Shown piece by piece: positions 23,925 to 35,440 of a stretch of 64,000 nt of DNA. The notes below the pieces were generated by a model, which saw nothing but the letters and a program-made list of their open reading frames with translations, did no database searches and had not been told where the DNA came from. The number at the start of each line of letters is the position of its first letter. Within the stretch, counting starts at the first letter, position 1. The position numbers and the translations under genes are program-made. The DNA is from Cyathus striatus (Eukaryota; Basidiomycota; Agaricomycetes; Agaricales; Nidulariaceae): positions 5,270,001 to 5,334,000 of the forward strand of contig JAOVFP010000007.1 in assembly GCA_025738555.1 (NCBI GenBank), read 5' to 3'.

Positions 23925-25479
23925 ATGGATACAATATATCGATGTACGCAAAGTACGTGTGCCCATTAAGCATATATATATTCCACTAACACCTACGCGA
24001 GGTAGTAATATCGACTTTTATAACTCTTTATGATCATAGTGAGCTCCAAGTGCTCGTTGACTCCCAGGTTTAGTATTTTATTGTTATACAGCTTGCACTA
24101 TAGATGCGGAGGTATGTTATGTTGCATTTAAGTATACGAGAATCTGACAGTGATGTAGGTAAAATATATATGGAGTAAACCTTGGACTAGCTCCAAAATT
24201 GCTTTTATGACGGTGGGTTGTTCCGTTGTTTACTGGGTAGCAGTGCTTCATAAACAGCCAACTTGAGGATTTAGACACGTTACGTAGGGGATGCATACAC
24301 TATGCGAGTGCTCTCTATACTCTGTGGTTTTGAAAAGTACTAAATAACAAAATCAATAGTTTCCAATTATACACTGGTAAGTTCCAAGCGTACATCTGGC
24401 GTTTTATCCCAACTTCACATTGGACTCACTATCCATCAGTCTTCTTGCTTCAACCAGTCGCTCCGAGTGTATATTTTTTATTAACCTGGCTTTTCAATGT
24501 TAATGCTGATGGAACTTGTGTTGTAGTTGTATGATTTGTTTGTTTGTTTTTAAGCTTTGAGCGTGTCTGACTTTTCATTTCAGTTGTAAGTCACGATAGT
24601 CACGATATAGCATATGTCTCTTTGTTTCCAACCCTGATTCACAGGCATCGTCGCACATCACATAAATGCATGGGCAACCTTGCTTTTAAGGAGTCTCTGT
24701 CAGGGTTAGTCTTTTCTCTTACTATTATCTTCGACCCCCAGTTCAATAAGATTTTTATTTCATCAGCCAACTCCTGTTATCGGCTTTGCGCCCTTTATCA
24801 TAACAACAAATTAGTGGTCTACGCAATATGCTCCCTTTTTGCTTCGGAAATATCGGCAACGGTGGGTATGTGTATACATGACCTGCCAGTAGACAGTACC
24901 ATCGGTATGGACAGTGTTTAATTAGTACACCATTAATATCCTGACGAGTCGAGATTAGCGGTTATAAAACAATTACACGGAACTTACCTATGTTCGGTGA
25001 TCTATGGTAAAGACCATAGGGTGTTAAGATATTTAGGCGCTACACTTGCCTTTGAGATTATTTTATTCTCTCTCACTATTTGGAAATTCGTGTCCGATGC
25101 CATTAGAAACGTACCTACTATGCCGAGATTTTACCTTAGAAAGCTTATCATTCGGGATAGTATTATATATTTTAGTATGTAAGTTTGTTTGATTACTCTC
25201 CTTTGACTATTGCATGACGCTTTTCTTGTAGAACATTCATGGTATATGCGGCGGTCTGCGTGATGTGGTTCACTAATCGCGTGAGTTTTTTGAGTTGTTC
25301 ATAATCTTGATGCTTAAATAGCGATGAATCAGGAAGTTAATCCTTTAACGGCTGGATGTTTTATGCCTGCGTTTACAACGACTATTAGTTGTCGACTAAC
25401 ATTGCGTCTTCTGCGGGCTCACGATAAAGATGTTAGCAGTCGCCGCAATGTCAGGTCTTCCGATATACAGGTAACGTAG
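23925..25479 (+). pseudogene. DUF6533-type membrane protein, copy F, two stops
   Basis: First exons: 23925-23952 (MDTIYRCTQ), 24006-24038 (TFITLYDH), 24092-24111 (CTIDAE). Then come VKYIWSKPWTSSKIAFMT as a single exon (sister copies split it after the W), TRYVGDAYT, FQLYT and VFLLQPVAPS. Later exons give IVAHHINAWATLLLRSLCQ, ANSCYRLCALYHNN, FEIILFSLTIWKF and VYAAVCVMWFTNR. The last exon starts at 25333 and ends DIQVT. The large exon carries in-frame TAA at 24919-24921 and again at 24934-24936, where sisters read LLAHQY. Copy F is therefore a pseudogene despite good splice sites. One donor reads GC instead of GT (TACACTAT|GCGAGT). Confidence 0.75.
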
Positions 25480-26252
25480 TTGCAAACAGGTGAAGGATTT
25501 AAATAATTAAATAATACGTGAAATACTTACTGTTCCCTCAACTTCAAGGACGAGTCGCAAAAGCATGGGTCATGTGCGGATGTAAGGGTGTTAACAGGAG
25601 TGTGATTCTGCTCTTTTAGCTTACTATGCCCTGCCCCATGAAATTATTGAGCTACGTAGTTACCCAGTACCTTGCGTGTGGCTACAATTTGGCTACAATA
25701 CGGCTAGAGTTTTTAATGGACTGTTTACATTCTCCATGTATCAGGCGACTTCGTTGATTTCGGATCTGTCAGCATTGAAATATTTGCTGAACATGCCAAC
25801 TGATACCTTTTGACTACGTTAAAAAGCAGCAATATTCAACAATACCTCTAACTTCTAAGTATGTAGCAAAGTTTGTAAAACTTATGGTGCGTGAGTATAT
25901 AGGGTAAGTAAATGACACACACTTGGGAACAAGTGGAGGAATTTAAGCAGAATCCTTTGCTTTATTTATATTTCCTGTTCAGTATCAGACTCCAAACCAG
26001 TCGCTCGCGCGTTCGTTTGGCTAACGCCGTTAACTCCGTACTGAGTCACACCGGTCCTTTGTACAGTACTAGTCCCTTGTACACTGCCCATTTTATCGAG
26101 ACAGATTGCTTCCACATTAATTTTTGCATCATTTATAATAAGAAAAATATGTGTACTCTTAGTTTACCTACTTTTTTAAAGAGTTGTAGGTGTGGATGTT
26201 CTGATATGTTAAATTTACTGTCTTTTCCGAAATTTCATGAGATCTGTGACAT

Positions 26253-27559
26253 TGGGGGTCACCAATCCCTATATGGTGTTTAGCGTGACGTCACACAGTG
26301 TGACCAAAAGTGACCAAAATCTTGTCCCAGGATAAAACTGACGCAGTGAAGTGAAATTCTGAGCATTTCTCTTTATTCTTTCTGTGTAATAATGATATTT
26401 CATCTATTATAAGTCTTTCAATATATGTATTATGTCTAAATTATAAATATAAATGCTTAAATACATCTTCCTTCCTTGTCACAACTTTGTCACAGGCTGA
26501 AAGTTATTATTTAGAAGGGCCTAAACATTAGGATATACATATCATATGATATATTTTAACATATATAACATGTTTCTATAATTTTATGTTCTTAACACTG
26601 CTATAAAATGAATTTTATGATATGTTCTGTGATGATCTAGTGATCATATGGCTAAAATATTGCTGAATTGAAGAACTAAAGAGATATTTTACTATATCTG
26701 GTTAAATTATTTTTATAATCATAAACAGTAGTTCATAATAAAGCTTATTTTATGAATTTCCGCCAAGTTATCACTTGGAGGTAGTGTTTAAGTGGTGTAT
26801 ATGTGGTATTTCCAAGTGTACCGTGCTAATTTCCCACGCTCTTTGATACAGCGAAATTACAACTTCAATTGCTTCATGGAAACTTATTATTTTGATTAGT
26901 GATAGTGATATAAAGTGCTCAACTACAACATATTAACAACACTATTGAGTCAGAATAATTATTACAAAGAGAATGGCTGTCTAATGATGGTCTACAGTGC
27001 AACTTGAGTGTATATTATACTAGTTTCTCACGCTATTTAGCAGGGCAAAACTTGTATCTACGGCCACTCATCAGAATCTCACTTTCACAGCTAGCTTTAA
27101 TGACAAAAAGTACTCAGATTTAGTATTAAAATAGAACTGTTGAGCCTGAATTTTTATTTTTTGACTTTTACCTGGAGATCTTGTGCGTTACCTTGCATGA
27201 TTGACTGGTTAAAGAAGGCTTCTTAAAATTATGGCTCAACAGTTTTGTTCCATATGTTAAACTATATAACTTTTGTTATTAAGATTAGCGGATAAAGTCA
27301 AAATCTGAAGACTGGGCACAATATTACTGATTTCATGCCTATTTTGGCAGAGAGGTTGGACTATTATGCAATTTTAAATTTATGTATTAGACTACTAAAA
27401 ATATAATTATACAAGGTTAAATATACTACTAAATAACATATTATACAAGTTATTTTAAAGTGATTGAGCATCTGTAGCAAAAGATATTACACTGGGACAA
27501 TGCAAAATGGGCATGTGTCGCTGTCACGCTTGTGTGACATGCCGGATTGGTGACCCCCA
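26253..27559. mobile_element. inner TIR element, 7-8-bp TSD
   Basis: The inverted termini read TGGGGGTCACCAATCC. The direct repeat GTGACAT flanks them (26246-26252 and 27560-27566). The 1307-bp interior is AT-rich with no long frame. A 7-8-bp duplication would fit hAT or KDZ-like groups; I cannot choose between them. It is inserted inside the outer element. Confidence 0.7.
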
Positions 27560-27869
27560 GTGACATGGAAGGGCCTTGTCACAGACCCTGATCAGGGATG
27601 TTTGCCGATGTCAGTCACAATTCGCTAGTATGTACATGTCACATAAAGTGTGACACTGTACAAAGGAGTGGTGTTGAGCCGAAATGTCCAAAAACAAGTA
27701 TAAAACATATATCAGCTTCATTTCTTACTTTTATATCCTTAAACTTTGCATACAAGTGCTAATATGTGCTACAAATATTTCGGTGTTTTTAAATTTAAAT
27801 TTAATGGTATAAATGAAACACAAATGTAAAATCAAAATTGGGTGTACAAAAGACCGGTTGATCTCAGTA

Positions 27870-29535
27870 GAAGTTGAAACTTTAACGCGCTACAGCGACT
27901 GGCACAACCTGTAAAGTTGGTCACGTGCCGTGGTAAATTCGCACACATCATCGAAAGTCGCACTTGTGCAAACGCTCTCACCCCGTTTTACACTTAGACG
28001 AGTTGCAGGTAAATGTAATAAATTATTGTAGTTGATTTTATGCTGCTGAAAATATGTTAGATATGGTTATAATATATGCAAGTGAATGTGCGTAATATTT
28101 TTTTATCAAGAGTCTTGCTTGCTTGATACTCATCCCCCATTTTTTGATTGTCTCAAGATCTTTTTGAGCATGTTAGAATATATTTCAGTTTTTGAATATT
28201 GAAATACAACTTTATACTGTCCCAAAATACTCTGAAAACAGTCTGAGAATTTGTTAATGCCTTTCCTCCATTCTGAGTGCACTTCCTTTACAATTCTTAT
28301 CCCACATATTTCTACGTAACTATATACTGTCACTGTACAAATGAGTGTAGAGGAGCTCTATGTCTAGTATGCAAAGTATATGTGCATAATTATTAAACTA
28401 GTTTATAACTTCAAACAGGCAATAATTCATGAATTTCTGACCATATTTCACCAATATATCTTTTGCTTCTTGCCAAATATTGACACGAAAGAGGTGTAAA
28501 GTTGGTTGGGTGTACCTAAACAAAGATAAAATGCAAGTACATTGAGACCTCTGTCCGGAACGATGAAACGAGAGTTATGCAACGTTACGAGAGAGAGAAC
28601 CTTGATATGAAGTTCTGGCATGAAAAACAAGACAACGAAGTGTGGAAATAGGTAAAATCAACGGTGAGAGTGTTGAGACAATGCATTAGACTTAGAGTTC
28701 AGTTTCGAGACGGTGTAAAATTGATTAGCCAAGCTGTAGAAAATATAGCAGTTTATATACAGGAAATAAAATGAATAAGTCACTCTGGAACACTGGTGAG
28801 CGACGATCTCGGTTTAAAGAATGGATAATAAATAAGGTAACATAGCTGAAACACAAGAAATGAATGGGAGGTGGTTCAGGGAGTCTGTTATAAGGGATGG
28901 TGTCGAATTTGTGTAGAGTTTCCAACGTCAAAACTCTGGAATGTCTTCAAATGTGCGAGATATCATGTTTCGCATTGCAGGCAAAATGCCTGCTCTACAA
29001 CACGCATTTGGAATAAGATAATGAAGACCGTTCCCTGCGTATGTGTGAATTTACATAGCAATATTGCATGAGTTTGGTTCAAAATTCTATTTTTACAAAC
29101 TGGCTTCAAGTCATAGAGTCATAAGTATTACAGTACTAATATAATGGTGTATATTATAGAGTATAAGTATATAGAAGAATATAACGTCACTAGGTATAAC
29201 ACCTTTAAACTATTTATATTTTCGGACATTCAACCAAAGATACTGGAATTTACTATTACATATTGTAACTAAGGACTGGTCACTGAGCTTCAAAAATGCC
29301 GCAAAAATATTACATACATTCACTTTCATATATTATAACCATATCTAACATATTTTCAGCAGCATAAAATCAACTACAATAATTTATTACATTTACCTGC
29401 AACTCGTCTAAGTGTAAAACGGGGTGAGAGCGTTTGCACAAGTGCGACTTTCAACGATGTGTGCGAATTTACCACGGCACGTGACCAGCTTTACAGGTTG
29501 TGCCAGTCGCTGTAGCGCGTTAAAGTTTCAACTTC
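27870..29535. mobile_element. inner mariner-like element, long TIRs, TA target
   Basis: Inverted repeats of about 230 bp (27870-28103 and about 29302-29535) begin GAAGTTGAAACTTTAACGCG. A TA dinucleotide flanks each end (27868-27869 and 29536-29537). The unoccupied site survives in the outer element's other arm as CTCCGTACTGAG (26034-26045, reverse CTCAGTACGGAG), proving insertion at a TA with duplication. There is no transposase frame in the interior. Confidence 0.85.
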
Positions 29536-29639
29536 TACGGAGTTAACGGCGTTAGCCAAACGAACGTGCGAGCGACTGGTTTGGAGTCTGGTTCAGTATG
29601 AAGCTTTGAAGCTCAATGTATTGGAATTTTGATATCTGT

Positions 29640-29862
29640 ATATAAGATAGGACTCAAATCTACTATCGACTGCATGCCTTATGCCTCAACTACTATTGAG
29701 TGTAAACTTATCTTACATCTCCCCGAGGCTCGTGCGCACGAAGTGAACACTCGCCACAATGTGCAGTCTTCGGATGTACGAGTTACTTTGTTATGGCGAG
29801 GTTCCAGAGAGCTTTGGTTCTGCTTAAAGTTGCAAATACACACTGCTATTATAATGGATTAA
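29640..29862 (+). pseudogene. isolated DUF6533 last-exon relic
   Basis: The translation IGLKSTIDCMPYASTTIECK, then LILHLPEARAHEVNTRHN and SSDVRVT, matches the family's C-terminal exon. No upstream exons remain next to it, because the transposon nest sits immediately before. Confidence 0.6.
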
Positions 29863-30697
29863 GCAGCTGAAGCAATTTTAATTACATTGTACATAGTACG
29901 AAGTAACTGTAACTCGAAATCTTCAACAGCACTTCATCCTGTAACTTTCCTGGAGATGATGGATATTAGGCTGTACTTATGGGAGCTAACGCTCTAAACT
30001 CCAGCCATTTTGTTAGACAACATAACAATATAAACATATTACATACAGTGGTTAATGTTCCAAGCTTAAATGACCACAGAGATAGATGACAGTCACAGGC
30101 TGACTTGTCGTGCAGACGCACCATTCTGAGAATTCAAGTACCTAAACCTACCTAATTACTTCTAACCATTGGATGTTTCACGCCGGTGCTTTCGACGATT
30201 ACCAGATGTCGATTTGTTTTACATCTCTCGGGAGCACATGAAAATATGTGAACAGTCGACTTCTGATATACGAGTCATCCCGTTACAGAGAGGGGCGAGG
30301 GAGTAAGCATAATGGGCCCGAGGTTTGTTGACAATTATGTGGAAATCATCATAAATTCAACGTATTATATGGTTATCGACTAGTTATGAGCAGAACACTG
30401 GCGGAACACAATTCAAAGGCCTCCAAAGAGTGCACAATGTTTCCTGATTCATCTTGTTGAGTTGTTGTCAAACCAGGTTCTAATCATTCGGATGCCGGCA
30501 GCCGCTTGACACTGGCGAATCCTTACCAAATTTAGATTGTATTCAGTAGACTGTCGATTAAGAGTGTAACGGAATGAAAAAATTCACAATTAAACCAGAA
30601 CTTACACAGGTGACAGCATAAAGGAACTAGTACTTGTATATATAAGTAAATGCTTTAAGTACTGTAAGGATGTCGACTCCTTTTCAGACACGTCTCC

Positions 30698-31534
30698 ATG
30701 GATGATGCGCTTGTCAATGCCCAAACTATCAGGCTACTTCGGACTACTCAGTGTATGTCTGACCTTTATAGCACACAGATATTCAACTTATCATCAACAT
30801 GGTGACAGTGATCACTGCCATATTACTAACTCTCTATGATCATGGTAAGTGCACTCGTGTCCTCGACACATTACATACTCAATGGGTTCATGTAGATAGC
30901 TTGTACTTTGGACAAAGAATATAATGTAATAATACATGAATTGACTGTGAATTAGGATAAGCATATATGGGTTCGTTCCTGTCAAAGTGAAACAAGACTG
31001 CCTAAACTCCAACACGACTTCTGCATACTTCCATTCAATTTCTAGAACAAACCTTGGAATAGCTCCAAAGTTTTGTTTATAGCAGTGAGTCTTGACTTTA
31101 CCGATCACATCACTTCAGAAACAAATTTGGAATATTAGACTCGCTATACCGGAGATCTATACGCTATGTAAGTACAATTCATACCTCATGAATTTTCTAG
31201 AGATGAATCAATAAATAAATGATATAGCTTTCAATACTATTCCGGTAAGGTCTTAGGCATAGTACATTACCGATATTTACCTCTAGCAACTTCCATTTAG
31301 TATTCCTGTTAAGATCAACTAATCAGAATGTATGCTATATTTTTTCGGTGGAAGACATCAGTATCTAATTATGATTGTATCTAGTTGTATGGATTGTTGA
31401 TTATTTCCGGTTCCCTTTAGCTCAGTTCCTTTATCGTTGTCGCAGTTGTAAGTTGCAATCTAATCTTCTTCTTGTATTATTTCACAGCTTTATACAAGCG
31501 TTGCCACAATCCATATACACTAGTCCCATGGAGA
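30698..31534 (+). pseudogene. DUF6533-type gene, 3'-truncated (block 1)
   Basis: It starts MDDALVNAQTIRLLRTTQ at 30698 with a TATATATAAG box about 60 bp upstream. Exons TVITAILLTLYDH, CTLDKE, DKHIW, NKPWNSSKVLFIA, TRYTGDLYA, FQYYS, VFLLRSTNQN, SSFIVVAV and YTSVATIH follow. Homology then stops abruptly within the next membrane exon near 31516-31534, and unit X begins. The donor after CTLDKE is also lost (TATAAT where sisters have GTACGT). The large membrane exon and C-terminus are missing. Confidence 0.7.
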
Positions 31535-32330
31535 AAGTCAAACTGCAGATTTCGAGTCAATGTACTTATACAGGTATCTTCCATATGGACTTTTTATGTT
31601 TTACGGGCACCGAGAGTGTCGATATTGTTGAGATGATAAATTTAAACCCGTTCCTCAGCATTCAGCAGAATAGTTGGCGTTCCATAATCACGCGAATGTA
31701 GGGAATATTATGCGTATGTAAGCTTTCTGTCTGGCTATCAGGCTGAGGCCTTCAAGTTATGGTTGATTCCCAAGGATGTATATCCCAAGTTTACCGGTAG
31801 GCATTTCATATTGTTTCTTGTGGGATGTATCAACAAAATTAAAGCTGTAGAGTCTATGATACAAATGACAGGAAAGATTACAGTACATATGCAACGTAAA
31901 GCAAGTTACATACCTCTGGTCTCCGAAGGCAGGCGTGATCCGTCGGGCACCAGTACTGTATTCAATGTCATCGATTCATCGCTAGTTGAGAGCATCAGGA
32001 AAGCTGCACATATAAGTAAGTGAACTGTCTCATGTCACGGTTTAGTTACAGTTACGTCTCCTGACATCCACTTGGGTGACAATAACGATTACGAATGCCT
32101 ATGATATAAGTATGATGGTCAAGTTCAAGGTTGACGTTGAATATTGAACTTGGAATCATGATTAGGTCCTGATTACTACTGATTAGGTTGATTCAGAATC
32201 TCCAGATACATAGCTGCAGCCTACCGAACATCACAAGCAAGAAATTAGTGTAAAATTAAAGAGTTCACTCACTGAATATCGGCGGCAGGGTACTCATCGA
32301 CACTAGTTTGGTACAATGGCAGTAGTGATT
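31535..32330 (+). repeat. unit X, dispersed repeat joined to truncated gene
   Basis: Sequence beginning AACTGCAGATTTCGAGTCAA recurs at 40277-41100, in part at 58145-58385 and as a fragment at 50877-50935. It contains an open stretch at about 31763-32023 (WLIPKDVYPKFTGRHF, then VGCINKIKAVES). That stretch has no ATG, and seven of its roughly ten base changes versus block 2 alter the residue, so it does not look selected. Function unknown. Confidence 0.55.
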
Positions 32331-33302
32331 GTTATAGGTCGTGGATCTATACTATACTGGTGTATTCCTGTTGAATACAAATGTTAGTAGATACATGTAT
32401 AGATACTTACTTGAACCTTTCTAATTGAGTTAACGGGAGTGTCCTGAATTGAGCTGAAGTCGTGATGATGCTAAACGAGTCCTTGTAACTGAACAATCAA
32501 AGATATCCCCGTTGATAACTATAAGCCGCGTGTGTGATAGTTATCGACCTGAAAGTCAGAGCGTAGTCTTGACAGTCTCAAAGGATAGGATTCACAAGTA
32601 CAGAGTGAAGTCTTGTAGTGTGAATGTAACTAGTAGTGCTCTACAGTACTAGTTATTGTTGACTTTGGAAAGTGCGAGTTAAAAGTTGACGAAAAGAGTA
32701 TTGTTTTATTTGATCAGCTACCGCTTGACTATATACTGGCTGATTGATCTCTGCGAGAGCAATCACATGTATTCTACTGTAAGCGAGATCATTCTACAAG
32801 GTTCTATGAGGTTAGAGAACCATCTATAATGATAAAAAAAAATAGGTAAGTAAGGGTAAGTAGTTGAATACTCTAAGAAATGCGAAGGTATACTAATAGA
32901 TGTACGATATTGATCTATATATATAGTAGTCGAGTTGAGTTGAGCAATGGAAAAATTTGGTGCAGAGGTTAGTACAGCCATAATTTTGACAGTCAATACA
33001 ACATAGGCATTGACTATTATCATTCAGCTTAATTTAAGTGGTACGCACACAGAAAGTACTCGAGAGCAAAGAATGGGTAAAGAGTCAAGACGGCAGTAGT
33101 AAGAAATCAGGCACCCCCTCCGTTGCCCGGGCCCCGCACACATGGATCACATTTTTATATCACGTAAATCCACCTGGTAGCCTATTGAGTCTTGACCCTG
33201 TCTGGAAATATTCTCGCGCTATGCTAATATATTGCCAGTGTGACACCTTGTGGCACCTTTCCCGCCAATGGATTTCTATGCAGATATCCTAGTCTCGGCC
33301 CA

Positions 33303-33664
33303 AGCCATCCACATCAGTGGATACATCCGCCCGCATTTGGTATAAAAGGACATGTATTCATGGGAGAGGGTTAGTTGAGCCTAGCATGGAACTTACTTTA
33401 ACTTCTGTGCAATAAATCGGATAGAGCTTTACGGTTTTCGCAAACTGGGCTGCTATAACTGCCTTCGAGGTTGCTTATTCTTAACTGACCCATTCACATC
33501 AGTGGATACGTCCCCCCGTATTTGGTATAATAGGACACATGTGTTCATGGGCCATGGGAGAGGGTTACTTGAACCTAGCATGGAACTTACTTTAACTTCT
33601 GTGCAGCAAATCCGATCGAGAGGTTTCAGCATACTTGGCCGCCATAAGTAACTGCCTTCGAGGT
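33303..33664 (+). repeat. tandem pair of about 180-bp units
   Basis: Two direct copies of a unit running from CACATCAGTGGATAC through TTTGGTATAAAAGGACA and GCATGGAACTTACTTTAACT to CTGCCTTCGAGGT. The same pair is at 42565-42924 and a single unit at about 47874-48058. It contains a TATAAAA-like box but no linked gene. Confidence 0.65.
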
Positions 33665-35176
33665 CATCTTGCTTGACAAGGTATCTCTCCGGGTCATAAT
33701 TGGTTTCACTTTTCGACTTGCACGTGCTCTCACGTGATTCACGATTGTTCGTTTCGTAAAATAACTTAGTAAGACCGTATTAGTAATCCTCTCCTTATTC
33801 TGTCGCCTCTCTCTCATTCAGTGACTCTCATATTGCCTTTCATGTCTTTACGCCGGTTTTTTTGTCTCGTTGCAGTCGTAGCAGGCATTGTACTTGATGT
33901 GGTTGGATTGCATTATTGTTGTTCAAACTTCAATGTAAGTATGTATATTTTCTGCTCTCTGCAACTCTCTCCTTTTCTTCCTCCATCTTTTCCTGTTGAA
34001 TTTTTATACTGTTATCCTGTATATTTGGTGGTGTCCGCTTTGCAGTTTGGAGGTCCCGTCATCGCTCCTTTGTGTGGGTACACCAATGTTTGGCATGTAT
34101 ATTTCCATTGCTGTGTTTTGAAAATTTGAAATGTGTTACTGTGCTCAAAGTTGCTGTTAATCACGACTCGTTCTCGGGTCGTTCATGTCGTTCGTGTCAT
34201 TTCCAATTTCCGTTGTTCCTCATAAGTAATCCACAGTTGTGCTATTGTGGGCTGCACAGTGACGTTCCGTGTAAATTATGTCACATTAACAACCTACAGT
34301 TCACATGCACATCTTGGGACATTGTCAACTGTCTCCTTGAGGATTCGTACACTCATGCTCAGTGAAGTATGTTTGCATTTGAGGTTATCAGTGAGTAGAT
34401 TTATATTTGCTGTAAGTTTTACTTACTGTATTTGTTGATTCATTCCCATTGCAGCTTTTTCTTGTGTCCGGCCTTTCCTCTAGATTTCAACAAAAATTGG
34501 TGGGACTCACCTTCTACATCTGGTCATAATTCCTCATTTAAAACCTTAGATTTATCCTTAATTAACACCAATGAAATGGCTGGCGAGGAAATGCCAAGAC
34601 TGTACAGCGCTCCCAAGAACAACTGCCCAACCAATTAATGTACTATATATCCATCCTAGGAATAGCATCGATGTCTTCTTGTCAACGCTATCATGCCAAT
34701 TTATTTCCAGCTCACTCTTTGGGCGGCATCCCATATGATGTCTACTCAGCCAATCTCGTGACAACACGTTCCATCCTCTCTCTTCCCGAAACCCATTAAC
34801 TGAAACTGAAAGTTCTTCCATTACCCAACTGTTATATAACAAATGTATACCAGTTTCCTGTCACTATCTTATCTTACACAAGAATAAATAATGTATATTT
34901 GTCGTTGCTATCGTTTTGCTTAACTGTCACTGATGTTTTGGCCTCTGTTCTTGGTTAACAGGTGACCGAGCACGGGTTTTGAATGCGGGAGCATGCATAA
35001 CAGGAACAGACCTTAATGCAGATCAGCATTGAATCAGGATTTCAACCAAATCTCCGCCCTTTACTAATGTTATTACTTTCCTATCAATATGTACTTCACT
35101 AGGGTAACTACAATTGACTATGGAGTTGCTTTTCGTCAAGCAAGGTTTCCGCCGACGCAGTCGGCAATTCCCAGTT
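33665..35176. other. block-specific 1.5-kb insertion
   Basis: In block 2 the flanking sequences (GCCTTCAAGGT then TGCATTAAGTACAG) are contiguous at about 42925, so this segment is absent there. It is T/C-rich, with short overlapping + frames (33821-34638) of no recognisable domain. CTTGCTTGAC near the left end and GTCAAGCAAG near the right end are inverted, but I see no clear target duplication. Confidence 0.5.
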
Positions 35177-35346
35177 GCATTAAGTACAGTAAAAACTTGG
35201 TAAGAACTTGTTATGAATAGGCTAATGACCCTGTACGAAACGTCATATTCCCTTATTTAGACTGTGTTCGGTAAACCTAGAATTTAAGTTTTTAACGGGG
35301 TGGCATTTCTTCGAGTTAAACTTACACAGCATCAAGGATCATCTAG

Positions 35347-35356
35347 TATATATAAG
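35347..35356 (+). promoter_or_regulatory. TATA-like box of copy H1
   Basis: TATATATAAG about 90 bp upstream of the ATG at 35441. The same box is upstream of the copies at 30698, 39459 and 43190. It is altered to TACATATAAG upstream of 48850. Confidence 0.5.
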
Positions 35357-35440
35357 TGAGTGAGTGTCTTATTGTAACGATGTCGCCTGATTATCCTTGC
35401 TCTCGCTGTCACCCATTCTGTTCCAGACACCCGCATCTCC

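Larger units (their letters stand above)
25986..29590. mobile_element. outer element of a three-level transposon nest
   Basis: The ends begin CAGACTCCAAACCAGTCGCT and are inverted at 29590. The 9-bp direct repeat GTTCAGTAT flanks them (25977-25985 and 29591-29599). Removing the two inner elements and their target duplications leaves only about 620 bp, so this is a small non-autonomous element. Its left inverted repeat (to about 26075) matches 29538-29590 plus about 27841-27867, which the inner element at 27870 has split apart. The end motif resembles the element at 20288, suggesting one family. Confidence 0.8.

Noticed and set aside
25912..26283. 123-codon plus-strand frame
   Set aside because: It spans the target duplication and left inverted repeat of the outer transposon and has no domain.
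31763..32023. 86-codon open stretch in unit X as a gene
   Set aside because: No ATG at its start, and the differences from its duplicate at 40536-40796 mostly change residues, so no sign of selection.
33821..34638. Series of Cys/Phe-rich plus frames as a membrane protein
   Set aside because: T/C-rich composition explains the hydrophobic translation; frames are short, overlapping and not joinable with confidence.
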